A stretch of 7,651 nucleotides of DNA from Alphaproteobacteria bacterium (GCA_017302755.1 JAFLCR010000114.1:1-7651); one strand, 5' to 3'. Shown: positions 1 through 6,117, numbered from the stretch's first letter. Notes: generated by a model not told the origin, from the sequence alone. Numbers and translations are program-made.

Positions 1-34
1 CTTCCTCGAAACCCAGCCCTTCCGTCATGAATGA
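1..34 (+). CDS. Possible 3' tail of an upstream gene (partial)
   Basis: The first 34 bases can be read as the end of a gene lying mostly outside the window. Reading from base 2 gives FLETQPFRHE and a TGA at 32-34, with C-rich third positions that look like the coding style of the neighbours. Reading from base 1 gives LPRNPALPS and a TGA at 28-30, which would make a classic ATGA overlap with the thiD start. Either reading implies that thiD is translationally coupled to an upstream gene. Ten codons are too few to name a product or to be sure which frame is real. Confidence 0.25.
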   Translation, partial: FLETQPFRHE

Positions 35-833
35 GCTGACCGTCACCCGCGGCCGGGTGCTCGTGGTTGCCGGATCGGATTCAGGCGGCGGCGCGGGCAT
101 TCAGGCCGATATCAAAACCATCACCGCCCTCGGCGGCTATGCGGCTACGGCGATCACCGCGCTCACCGCCCAGAACACGCAGGGCGTGCAAGGCATTTTC
201 AACGTGCCGGAGGAGTTTGTCCGCCAGCAGATGGAGTTGGTGTTGGACGATATCGGCGCCGACGCCATCAAGACCGGCATGCTGGCCCGGCGCGAGATGA
301 TTGCGACGCTGGCTGAAGTGCTGGTCGAGAAAGCGCCCGGAGTGCCGCTGGTGCTGGACCCGGTCATGGTGGCCAAGGGTGGCGCGGCGCTGCTGGAGCC
401 GGAGGCCGTGGAGCTGTTGGTGGCGCGTCTGCTGCCGCTCGCCACGGTGGTAACGCCCAATATTCCTGAGGCTCAGATTCTTTCCGGCATGACCATCCGC
501 ACGCCGGAGCAGATGCGCGAGGCGGCGCAGCGCATCCTGGCGCTTGGCGCGCGCGCGGTGCTGCTCAAGGGCGGGCATCTGGACGGCAGCATCGTTTGCG
601 ATCTGCTGCTGATGCCCGAAGGCGAGAAGCGCTTCACCGACACCCGCCTCATGACCCGCCACACCCATGGTACGGGCTGCACCCTGGCCTCCGCCATCGC
701 CTGCGGGCTGGCGCGCGGCAAATCATTGGTGGAATCTGTAGAAAAAGCAAGAATATATCTTCGTCAGGCCATGCTATTGGCGCCTGGTTTTGGCAAGGGC
801 CACGGCCCGCTGAACCATGCCTGGAAGGGTTAA
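27..833 (+). CDS. thiD: Bifunctional hydroxymethylpyrimidine kinase / phosphomethylpyrimidine kinase
   Basis: Cytoplasmic enzyme of the ribokinase fold that phosphorylates 4-amino-5-hydroxymethyl-2-methylpyrimidine (HMP) to HMP-P and then HMP-PP, the pyrimidine half of thiamine phosphate. Visible signatures are the N-terminal GSDSGGGAGIQAD (residues 16-28), which binds the pyrimidine, then KTGML near residue 85, LDPVM near 112, TPNIPEA near 144, LLKGGH near 180, and the C-terminal anion-hole motif HGTGC (214-218) with the family's conserved Cys at 218. The length, 268 aa, is normal (E. coli ThiD is 266). The start at 27 places the first strand where the family expects it; it overlaps a stop codon of an upstream reading frame, so coupling is likely, and there is no clear Shine-Dalgarno. 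No other thi gene or TPP riboswitch lies in the window. The last 30 codons switch to AT-richer codons (about 720-765), a mild oddity. Identification is secure. Confidence 0.96.
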   Translation: MNELTVTRGRVLVVAGSDSGGGAGIQADIKTITALGGYAATAITALTAQNTQGVQGIFNVPEEFVRQQMELVLDDIGADAIKTGMLARREMIATLAEVLVEKAPGVPLVLDPVMVAKGGAALLEPEAVELLVARLLPLATVVTPNIPEAQILSGMTIRTPEQMREAAQRILALGARAVLLKGGHLDGSIVCDLLLMPEGEKRFTDTRLMTRHTHGTGCTLASAIACGLARGKSLVESVEKARIYLRQAMLLAPGFGKGHGPLNHAWKG

Positions 834-873
834 GTCTTAACATGCTTGCCTTTTATTCGGATTTCCTCTAATT

Positions 874-908
874 AGCCGCCTCTGAGCGTTTTTTATTGAG
901 GCGAGGCT
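874..908 (+). promoter_or_regulatory. Candidate L31 leader hairpin covering the rpmE Shine-Dalgarno
   Basis: In the 78-bp gap before rpmE, AGCCGCCTC (874-882) can pair with GAGGC (898-902) and, across a two-base bulge (903-904), with GGCT (905-908). The second arm contains the Shine-Dalgarno GAGG (903-906) that sits 5 bases before the ATG at 912. The 15-base loop is T-rich. Seen directly: the complementary arms and their overlap with the ribosome binding site. Known: rpmE in E. coli is repressed by its own product through its 5' UTR, and structured L31 leaders have been described in several phyla. Inferred: the same logic could apply here. The hairpin is small, so chance is possible. Confidence 0.35.
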
Positions 909-911
909 GCC

Positions 912-1226
912 ATGAAAGAAGGAATCCACCCCGATTACCACGACATTACCGTGGTCATGACCGACGGGTCCAAGTTCACCACCCGCTCCACCTGGGGCAA
1001 GGCTGGTGAAGTGATGAAACTGGATGTGGATTCCAAGTCCCACCCGGCATGGGTCGGCGGCGTTTCCCTGCGCAAAACCGGCCAGATGGAGAAATTCTCC
1101 AAGAAATTCGCCGCGTTAAGTGGTGGCGAAGCGAAAAAAGAGCCCGAAAAGAAAGCGGAAGCTCCCAAGGCGGAGAAGAAAGCGGACGCCGAGGCCAAGC
1201 CCGCGAAAAAGGCTCCCAAGAAGTAA
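912..1226 (+). CDS. rpmE: 50S ribosomal protein L31 with extended Lys/Ala-rich tail
   Basis: Component of the large ribosomal subunit that bridges to the small-subunit head. The family core is clear: KEGIHPDYHDI at the N terminus, the F-x-T-x-ST segment near residues 22-27, and the LDVDSKSHPAW block at 37-47, followed by a basic F-x-x-KF segment at 62-66. There is no cysteine, so it belongs to the zinc-independent (C-minus) class. Residues 70-104 form a low-complexity tail of Lys, Ala, Glu and Pro, ending in KKAPKK. The HPAW version with F-x-x-KF resembles L31 of Rickettsiales and related Alphaproteobacteria. The start follows GAGG at 903-906 with 5-base spacing. The protein is 104 aa against about 70-80 for most L31, the excess being the tail. 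Probably its own transcription unit, being 78 bp from thiD. Confidence 0.95.
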   Translation: MKEGIHPDYHDITVVMTDGSKFTTRSTWGKAGEVMKLDVDSKSHPAWVGGVSLRKTGQMEKFSKKFAALSGGEAKKEPEKKAEAPKAEKKADAEAKPAKKAPKK

Positions 1227-1281
1227 CGCTTCATCAGGGTCTTGCAATTGCAGGATTCACGTGTTATTGGATTTAACGTTT

Positions 1282-1295
1282 TTTTGACGTCAAAA
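1282..1295. promoter_or_regulatory. 14-bp perfect palindrome, possible operator
   Basis: TTTTGACGTCAAAA is a perfect 14-bp palindrome located 18 bases before the ATG of the first Cys-rich gene. It contains TTGACG, which resembles a -35 element, and TATTCT at 1299-1304 resembles a -10, but the spacing between them (9 bases) is wrong for one promoter. Position and symmetry fit a dimeric repressor or activator site. Which protein would bind is unknown. A second, shorter palindrome, TGCAATTGCA, lies at 1244-1253. Confidence 0.35.
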
Positions 1296-1313
1296 GCGTA
1301 TTCTTCTTTACCC

Positions 1314-1523
1314 ATGCCTCATCGTTTGACCTTTTCGTTTGTCGCGGCGTGCAGTGCGCTGCTGCTCCTGGCCGCAGTGGCCGTGGCGGCGGAAAACAAG
1401 GCGCTGACAGCGGGTCAGCCCTGCCAGCAAGGCAAGATGTTCGGCAAGCATGAGGGCGACGCCGCCGGGCATTCCTGCTGGATGTCGCCGGATTGCGGCA
1501 CCTGCAATCTTCCCCCGGTCTAA
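1314..1523 (+). CDS. Small exported Cys-rich protein, first of three
   Basis: Unrecognised 69-aa protein. Residues 1-26 form a standard Sec signal peptide: MPHR, a Leu/Ala/Val-rich core, and an AVAA end with predicted cleavage before E27. The mature part is only about 43 residues and has Cys at 37, 55, 61 and 64, with the last two as CGTC (CxxC), plus His 46, His 53, Met 42 and Met 57. That mixture of soft ligands suggests a periplasmic metal or redox role, which is inference. The frame is open upstream to 1242, but the ATG at 1314 is the start that gives a clean signal peptide. No Shine-Dalgarno precedes it. It is followed 37 bases later by another small exported Cys-rich gene. A real gene is likely because signal peptide, Cys pattern and context agree, but the reading is short. 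Confidence 0.7.
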   Translation: MPHRLTFSFVAACSALLLLAAVAVAAENKALTAGQPCQQGKMFGKHEGDAAGHSCWMSPDCGTCNLPPV

Positions 1524-1534
1524 ATCTCCTTTTT

Positions 1535-1549
1535 TACCATTTTATGGTA
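1535..1549. promoter_or_regulatory. Inverted repeat upstream of the second Cys-rich gene
   Basis: TACCAT, a 3-base TTT spacer and ATGGTA form a perfect inverted repeat ending 11 bases before the ATG at 1561. The right arm overlaps TATGAT (1548-1553), which looks like a -10 box; if it is used, transcription would begin at about 1560 and the mRNA would be nearly leaderless, which would explain the absence of a Shine-Dalgarno. No convincing -35 is visible. An operator over a promoter is a reasonable but unproven reading. Confidence 0.3.
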
Positions 1550-1560
1550 TGATCCATTCC

Positions 1561-1899
1561 ATGAAATGGTTTCGTCCATTGCTGGCATGTGCGCTGATGA
1601 CTTTAGTGGCGCTTTTACCCGTAAGCGGCATGGCTCTTCCGTGTCCGATGATGATGCCTGCCAAACCGGCGGCTGAGATTGTCTTTCCCTGTCATGAGGC
1701 AGAAGCGCCGGTGCCCATGGAAAAGCAGAGCAAATCGTGCTGCGGCAGTTTTGCCTGTCAGGCTTGTGCTAGCCACGTGACGGTATCTGCTTATCCAGCG
1801 GCGTGGCGGATTCTTCAGCCGGAAAGTATCCGTTATGTGCCGATGACAGCAGGTTTTGCCTCTTATGTTGTGGAAGGCCAGGATCCTCCGCCGAAATGA
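1561..1899 (+). CDS. Small exported Cys/Met-rich protein, second of three, putative metal binding
   Basis: Unrecognised 112-aa protein. Residues 1-25 (MKWFRPLLACALMT... ending SGMA) are a Sec signal peptide with likely cleavage before L26. The mature chain opens with CPMMMP (28-33), then PCH (43-45), then CC at 60-61 followed by C66-x-x-C69 and H72; the C-terminal third has no Cys and ends in GQDPPPK. Cys, Met and His clusters in an exported chain are typical of soft-metal (copper-type) handling in the periplasm, and the overall shape recalls small Cys-rich proteins that sit by copper-resistance genes, but I cannot assign a family. An alternative ATG at 1549 adds only MIHS. Neither start has a Shine-Dalgarno. 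The neighbours on both sides are likewise small, exported and Cys-rich. Confidence 0.72.
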   Translation: MKWFRPLLACALMTLVALLPVSGMALPCPMMMPAKPAAEIVFPCHEAEAPVPMEKQSKSCCGSFACQACASHVTVSAYPAAWRILQPESIRYVPMTAGFASYVVEGQDPPPK

Positions 1900-1949
1900 A
1901 TAAATTGTTCTTAAAGATTTCATTCATTTTCAAATATAGGAGTATTTTT

Positions 1950-2144
1950 ATGCCTTCTTTTAAAAATCTGATGGCCATTGTGGCCTTGGGCTTGCTTGCG
2001 GCTTGTGCGAGCACGGGTGCGCCGCGCTGTTGCGATATGCCATGCTGCAAGAGCGGCACCCATACCTGCTGCAAGGATGGTACGTGCCCCTTGCATCAGG
2101 GCAAGAAGCAACCCTGCAAGCACTGCGAGGAGCATTCGCGCTAA
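1950..2144 (+). CDS. Small Cys-rich lipoprotein, third of three
   Basis: Unrecognised 64-aa protein with a lipoprotein signal: MPSFKNL, a hydrophobic stretch, and the lipobox LAAC with lipidated Cys 19. The mature chain of about 46 residues carries ten further cysteines, arranged as CC-x3-CC, then CC-x4-C, then a C-x2-C near the end, with His and Lys between them. It would be anchored in a membrane, most likely the outer membrane since residue +2 is Ala rather than Asp. The density of Cys pairs resembles metallothionein-like or metal-storage peptides, which is inference only. The start is well supported by AGGAG at 1938-1942, 7 bases before the ATG. A strong terminator follows 18 bases after the stop, closing the trio. 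Confidence 0.8.
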   Translation: MPSFKNLMAIVALGLLAACASTGAPRCCDMPCCKSGTHTCCKDGTCPLHQGKKQPCKHCEEHSR

Positions 2145-2162
2145 GCTCCTGAAGAATCATGA

Positions 2163-2193
2163 GGGCGGACGGGTTTTTCGTCCGCCCTTTTTT
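2163..2193 (+). terminator. Strong intrinsic terminator after the Cys-rich genes
   Basis: GGGCGGACG (2163-2171) pairs perfectly with CGTCCGCCC (2179-2187) around a 7-base loop, and six T residues follow (2188-2193). This is a textbook rho-independent terminator. It ends transcription from the Cys-rich trio and separates it from the hydrolase gene. Confidence 0.93.
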
Positions 2194-2248
2194 ATGTTTT
2201 CCTTAACGGCTCTCCCCTATAAAGAAGGCTGTTCGTATTAGGAAAAAC

Positions 2249-3082
2249 ATGACCGATCTGCCGTTTACTGTCCGGTTCTGGGGTGTGCGGGGAAGCGTCG
2301 CCTGCCCGGGCGCGGACATGCTGCGTTATGGCGGCAATACGTCCTGCGTGGAAATGCGTTGCGGCCCGCATGTGCTGATTTTTGATGCCGGAACCGGTAT
2401 GAAGAATCTCGGCGATACACTCACCATGGGCGGCGATCAGAAGCTCAACGTGTTCTTAAGCCACACGCATCTCGACCACATCAGCGGCTTTCCTTTTTTC
2501 AAGCCTGCCTACGGCAAGGGCAACACGATCAAGATCTGGGCGGGGCATTTATTTCCCAACAGCAATATCCGTGAGGTCTTATCGCGGATGATGGAGCAGC
2601 CATTTTTCCCGGTTTCCGTGGGTATTCTGGCGGCGTGGATGGAATTTGTCGATTTTCGTCCCGGCGGTCCGGTGATCGAACCGGTGCCGGAGGTAAAGGT
2701 CAAGACCGCCCTGCTCAATCACCCGAATGGCGCGACCGGCTATCGCGTGGAATATGGCGGCAAATCGGTGTGCTATGTGACCGATACTGAGCACGTGCCC
2801 GGAAAGCCGGATAAAAATGTGCTGGAGTTGATTGAGGGTTGCGACATCTTCATCTACGACAGCACGTATACAGACGATGAGTTTCCCAACTATGTCGGCT
2901 GGGGCCACTCAACCTGGCAGGAAGGCGCGCGGCTCGCCAAGGCGGCCGGGGTGAAGCGCTTTGTCGTGTTCCACCACGAACCAAGTCACAATGACGCCTT
3001 TATGGATGGGGTGGCGGGCGAGTTGGCTACGCTTTCCCCGACGGCCGTGGTTGCCAAAGAAGGCATGGTGCTGACACCGTGA
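2249..3082 (+). CDS. MBL-fold metallo-hydrolase
   Basis: A 277-aa cytoplasmic protein of the metallo-beta-lactamase superfamily (Lactamase_B_2-like), with no signal peptide. The dinuclear metal motif HTHLDH is at 72-77 (His 72, His 74, Asp 76, His 77). Later candidate ligands are Asp 179 in TDTEH (with His 182), His 220 in WGHST, and the HHEPSH segment at 242-247. The N-terminal WGVRGS (11-16), YGGNTSC (27-33) and FDAGTG (45-50) are typical of the RNase Z/PhnP-like side of the superfamily, whose members act on phosphodiesters. The substrate of this one cannot be read from sequence; a phosphodiesterase is the best guess. AGGA at 2240-2243 supports the start, and TATAAA at 2218-2223 is a possible -10 without a clear -35. 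Its stop overlaps the GTG of the next gene, so the two are cotranslated. Confidence 0.88.
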   Translation: MTDLPFTVRFWGVRGSVACPGADMLRYGGNTSCVEMRCGPHVLIFDAGTGMKNLGDTLTMGGDQKLNVFLSHTHLDHISGFPFFKPAYGKGNTIKIWAGHLFPNSNIREVLSRMMEQPFFPVSVGILAAWMEFVDFRPGGPVIEPVPEVKVKTALLNHPNGATGYRVEYGGKSVCYVTDTEHVPGKPDKNVLELIEGCDIFIYDSTYTDDEFPNYVGWGHSTWQEGARLAKAAGVKRFVVFHHEPSHNDAFMDGVAGELATLSPTAVVAKEGMVLTP

Positions 3083-4056
3083 AAGCATGGTGCGCCGATG
3101 GGGGGCATCTGAAGGCGTGCGAGATTGCCACGCCAATACCAGCGGGTGGTGAAGTGCTCATCCGGGTGGAAGCGGCAGGGATCAACCGGGCGGATCTTCT
3201 GCAGATAGAAGGAAAATACCCGGCTCCGGAAACCATACAGGAAGCCTTGAAAAATGTTCCTGGTCTGGAAATATCAGGCTTTGTTGAGGCTATAGGCAGT
3301 GGCATGACGGCTTGGAAGCCAGGCGATGCCGTGTGCGCCCTTCTGGGCGGCGGGGGGTATGCGGAATATGCCGTTGCGCCCCAGGAACAATTGCTTCCGG
3401 TTCCGCAATCCTACAGCATGCACGAGGCGGCGGCCCTTCCGGAGGCATTGTTTACTTGCTGGCAGACGCTGATCATGGAGGCGGCGCTTCAACCAGGTGA
3501 AACCTTGCTTGTCCACGGAGGGGGCAGCGGTATCGGCACTATGGCGGTACAGCTTGGGAAATGGCGGGGCGCGAAGGTTTATGTCACCGCGAGGCAAGAA
3601 GAGAAATGCGCCCTTTGCCTCAAGCTGGGCGCGGATGGGGTCTTTCTGGAGCCGTCAGAAGATTTTGTGGATGGGATCAAGCAGGCGACGGGCGGCAAAG
3701 GCGCGGACGTGATTCTCGACATGGTGGGCGGCGCGTATGCGGGGCGCAATTTCAAGGCTGCCGCGCCCGGGGGACGGATCATCCAGATCGCTCTGCTAGG
3801 CGGCGCGGAGAGCACCGTGCCTCTGGGGGCGCTTCTCATGAAGCGTCTTACCTGGCGGGGCTCTACTCTGCGCAGCCGCTCGGTTTCGGAAAAAAAAGCT
3901 ATTCGGGATGCCATTCTTGCGGAGCTTTGGCCTGCTCTTGATTCGGGCCGGATCTGCCCTATTTTACATGAAATCCACAAGTTTACGGAGGTGGAGAAGG
4001 CGCTTTCGGCCATGAAAGCCAATTTGGTGGTTGGCAAAACGGTGCTAACCCTCTAA
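3079..4056 (+). CDS. NAD(P)H quinone oxidoreductase, PIG3-type zinc-free MDR family
   Basis: A 325-aa medium-chain dehydrogenase/reductase expected to reduce quinones (or related electrophiles) with NADPH in the cytoplasm. The N-terminal GroES-like domain contains EVLIRVEAAGINRADLLQ (about 25-42) and the PGLEISG segment near 61-67; the Rossmann domain carries GGGSGIG (147-153) for NADPH, then KLGAD and ILDMVGG, all in the order typical of the PIG3/TIGR02824-type quinone oxidoreductases. Zinc ligands of alcohol dehydrogenases are absent. The start is a GTG at 3079 inside the stop of the preceding hydrolase gene (GTGA); the family's usual N terminus begins exactly there, and no in-frame ATG is nearby. 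There is no well-placed Shine-Dalgarno, consistent with translational coupling. Physiological substrate unknown. Confidence 0.92.
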   Translation: MKAWCADGGHLKACEIATPIPAGGEVLIRVEAAGINRADLLQIEGKYPAPETIQEALKNVPGLEISGFVEAIGSGMTAWKPGDAVCALLGGGGYAEYAVAPQEQLLPVPQSYSMHEAAALPEALFTCWQTLIMEAALQPGETLLVHGGGSGIGTMAVQLGKWRGAKVYVTARQEEKCALCLKLGADGVFLEPSEDFVDGIKQATGGKGADVILDMVGGAYAGRNFKAAAPGGRIIQIALLGGAESTVPLGALLMKRLTWRGSTLRSRSVSEKKAIRDAILAELWPALDSGRICPILHEIHKFTEVEKALSAMKANLVVGKTVLTL

Positions 4057-4072
4057 AAAACCCCCAATCACA

Positions 4073-4095
4073 AGCCCTTTCGGGCTGCGTTTCTC
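4073..4095 (+). terminator. Weak intrinsic terminator candidate
   Basis: AGCCC (4073-4077) and GGGCT (4082-4086) form a 5-bp stem with a TTTC tetraloop, followed by a broken T-run (GCGTTTCTC). It lies 17 bases after the oxidoreductase stop, where a terminator would be expected, but the stem and T-tract are both poor. It also lies in the leader of the next gene. Confidence 0.4.
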
Positions 4096-4105
4096 AGGAG
4101 TCGTC

Positions 4106-4669
4106 ATGCCGTTACCCCTTATGCCCAAAGCCACTGCCGTCTGGCTGGTGGAAAACACCAAGCTCGATTTCGACCAGATCGCGGAATTCTGCGGCATGCA
4201 TCCGCTTGAGGTGCAGGGCATTGCCGATGGCGAAGTCGCGGTGGGCATCATCGGCCAGGATCCGGTCGCCACGCGCCAGCTTTCCCGCGAGGACATCGAG
4301 GCCTGCGAAGCCGATCCTTCCCGCAAGCTGAAGCTGCTTTCCACCGCCGTGCCCAACACCCCCCCGGCCAAGCGTGGCAAGGGAGGGAAGTACACCCCCG
4401 TCGCCCGCCGCCAGGACAAGCCGGACGCGATTGCCTGGCTGCTCAAATACCACCCCGAAGTCAGCGACGCGCAGGTCGTGAAACTGATCGGTACGACCAA
4501 GAATACCATCAATGCCGTGCGCGGGCGCACCCATTGGAACAGCCCCAACATCCGCCCGCGCGATCCGGTGCTGCTCGGCCTGTGCACGCAGGTGGATCTG
4601 GACCGCATCGTGGCCAAGGCGCGCATCTCCCGCCCAGTTCAGGAAGAAAAGAACGCCGCCGAATCATGA
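4106..4669 (+). CDS. trcR: DUF1013 / TrcR-type cell-cycle transcriptional regulator
   Basis: A 187-aa cytoplasmic protein of the DUF1013 family, conserved in Alphaproteobacteria and annotated in recent databases as the cell-cycle regulator TrcR, which I recall being linked to control of ctrA. Two helix-turn-helix-like parts are visible: residues 10-42 (WLVENTKLDFDQIAEFCGMHPLEV, ending IADGE) and 107-140 (AWLLKYHPEVSDAQVVKLIG then TKNTINAVRGRTHW). Between them is a basic linker, PAKRGKGGKYTPVARRQDK. The N-terminal MPLPLMPKATAVWLV is the family's usual start, and AGGAG at 4096-4100 lies 5 bases before the ATG. The last four bases overlap hldE (ATGA), so both genes are translated from one message. 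The family assignment is firm; the TrcR role comes from family knowledge, not from this sequence. Confidence 0.88.
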   Translation: MPLPLMPKATAVWLVENTKLDFDQIAEFCGMHPLEVQGIADGEVAVGIIGQDPVATRQLSREDIEACEADPSRKLKLLSTAVPNTPPAKRGKGGKYTPVARRQDKPDAIAWLLKYHPEVSDAQVVKLIGTTKNTINAVRGRTHWNSPNIRPRDPVLLGLCTQVDLDRIVAKARISRPVQEEKNAAES

Positions 4670-6117
4670 CCCCAGACCTGCCAGGCCGGATCGACGACCT
4701 GGCCCAAGGCCGGGTGCTGTGCGTGGGTGACGTGATGCTCGACGCCTTTGTGCAGGGAAGCGTGAAGCGCATCTCTCCCGAGGCGCCGGTGCCGGTGCTG
4801 CAAGTAGAGCGTGAAACGCAAATGCTCGGCGGCGCGGGCAACGTGGCGCGCAACATCACGGCGCTGGGCGCGCAGACGGTGTTCTTCTCCGTGGCAGGCG
4901 ATGACGAGGCGGGCAAGAAACTGGTTGCGATGCTTGGCCAGGAAGAGGGCATTGAGGCCCAGCTCTGCATCGAAAAAGGACGGGTGACGACCCGCAAGAC
5001 GCGCTATATCGCCGGGTTCCAGCATGTGATGCGCGCCGATTGCGAAGTGTTGCGCGCGCCCTCCGTGGCCACGCTTGATAAGCTGCTCAAATGGTTTCCC
5101 GAATCCTTGGCCACCTGCCAGGCGGCGGTGCTCTCGGACTATGCCAAGGGCGTGGTGAGTCGCGAACTGGCGCAAGGGCTGATCCAGGAATCCAAGCGTC
5201 AGGGCAAACCTATCGTGGTGGATCCCAAATCCCGCGATTTCTCCTTCTATGCGGGAGCCTATATAATGACCCCCAACCTCCGCGAACTGGCGCTGGCTTC
5301 GGGGGTGGAGGATATTGGTGGAAACTGGCTGGAAGCAGCCAAAGCGCTCATGAAAAAACACCATATAGGTCATATGCTTGTCACTCGCGGTGCGGAGGGG
5401 GCAACGCTGGTGCGCGAGAATGGCGCAAGCCTTGATCTCCCGGCAAGGGCGCGTGAGGTTTTTGACGTTTCCGGGGCAGGGGATACGGTGGCGGCGGTGC
5501 TTGCCGTTTCACTGGCTGCCGGAATTCCGCTGGAGGATGCGTGCCATCTGGCCAATGAGGCGGCGGGCATTGTGGTGGGCAAGGTCGGTACGGCCGTTGT
5601 CCGCCGCACAGACCTTAAAACGGCGCTCCATACCGGGGATATGCTTTCCGGCGAAGCCAAAATTCTGAGTCAGAAAGAAGCGGCAGAGCGTGTGGCTCAG
5701 TGGCGCAGGCAAGGGAAAAAAATCGGTTTCACCAACGGTTGTTTTGACCTTCTCCATCCAGGCCATGTTTCTCTGCTCCGGCAGGCTAAGTCGTTGTGTG
5801 ATCGGTTGGTGGTGGGGCTGAATACGGATGCTTCGGTGAAACGCCTGAAGGGTGAATCCCGCCCCGTGCAGCAGGAAATGGCCCGTGCCCTGGTGCTTGC
5901 CTCGCTGGAGGCGGTGGACGCCGTGGTGCTGTTTCGCGAAGATACACCCTTGGAATTGATCCAGCTTTTGGAGCCGGATGTATTGGTAAAAGGCGCGGAT
6001 TACCGGGTAGATCAAGTGGTTGGAGCTGATTTCGTGCAGCGACGCGGCGGCAAGGTGGAACTGGTTCCGCTGACCGAGGGGCAAAGTACTACCGGAATGA
6101 TAGCGCGCATTGCGTGA
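4666..6117 (+). CDS. hldE: Bifunctional heptose 7-phosphate kinase / heptose 1-phosphate adenylyltransferase
   Basis: Cytoplasmic two-domain enzyme (also rfaE) of ADP-L-glycero-D-manno-heptose synthesis for LPS inner core. Domain 1 (about 1-325) is a ribokinase-fold kinase acting on D-glycero-D-manno-heptose 7-phosphate: GDVMLD near 22, ISPEAPVPV near 36, GGAGN (55-59), DPKSRDF near 186, and SGAGDT (269-274) with catalytic Asp 273. Domain 2 (about 345-483) is a cytidylyltransferase-like adenylyltransferase: FTNGCFDLLHPGH (355-367) with the HxGH nucleotide-binding motif, then GLNTDASVKRLKG, LLEPDVLVKGADY and EGQSTTG. The length of 483 aa matches the fused enzyme (E. coli 477). The frame is open upstream to 4534, but the family N terminus and the ATGA overlap with the preceding gene both favour 4666. 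No gmhA, gmhB or hldD is in view, so the rest of the pathway must be elsewhere. Confidence 0.96.
   Translation: MTPDLPGRIDDLAQGRVLCVGDVMLDAFVQGSVKRISPEAPVPVLQVERETQMLGGAGNVARNITALGAQTVFFSVAGDDEAGKKLVAMLGQEEGIEAQLCIEKGRVTTRKTRYIAGFQHVMRADCEVLRAPSVATLDKLLKWFPESLATCQAAVLSDYAKGVVSRELAQGLIQESKRQGKPIVVDPKSRDFSFYAGAYIMTPNLRELALASGVEDIGGNWLEAAKALMKKHHIGHMLVTRGAEGATLVRENGASLDLPARAREVFDVSGAGDTVAAVLAVSLAAGIPLEDACHLANEAAGIVVGKVGTAVVRRTDLKTALHTGDMLSGEAKILSQKEAAERVAQWRRQGKKIGFTNGCFDLLHPGHVSLLRQAKSLCDRLVVGLNTDASVKRLKGESRPVQQEMARALVLASLEAVDAVVLFREDTPLELIQLLEPDVLVKGADYRVDQVVGADFVQRRGGKVELVPLTEGQSTTGMIARIA

Noticed and set aside
81..668. 195-codon open frame on the minus strand
   Set aside because: Lies entirely opposite thiD, has His/Arg-rich shadow composition with no recognisable domain, and has no ribosome binding site.
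842..871. Nine-codon micro-ORF (MLAFYSDFL) between thiD and rpmE
   Set aside because: No Shine-Dalgarno and too short to tell from chance; considered as a leader peptide but nothing supports that.
1242..1313. Longer start for the first Cys-rich gene at 1242
   Set aside because: It would bury the signal peptide behind 24 extra residues and lacks a ribosome binding site.
4534..4665. Longer start for hldE at 4534, adding 44 residues
   Set aside because: The added part is Pro/Arg/Gly-rich shadow of the preceding gene, and the family N terminus begins at 4666.
4639..5373. 244-codon open frame on the minus strand
   Set aside because: Opposite hldE, whose motifs are intact throughout; the translation is a typical GC-rich antisense shadow.
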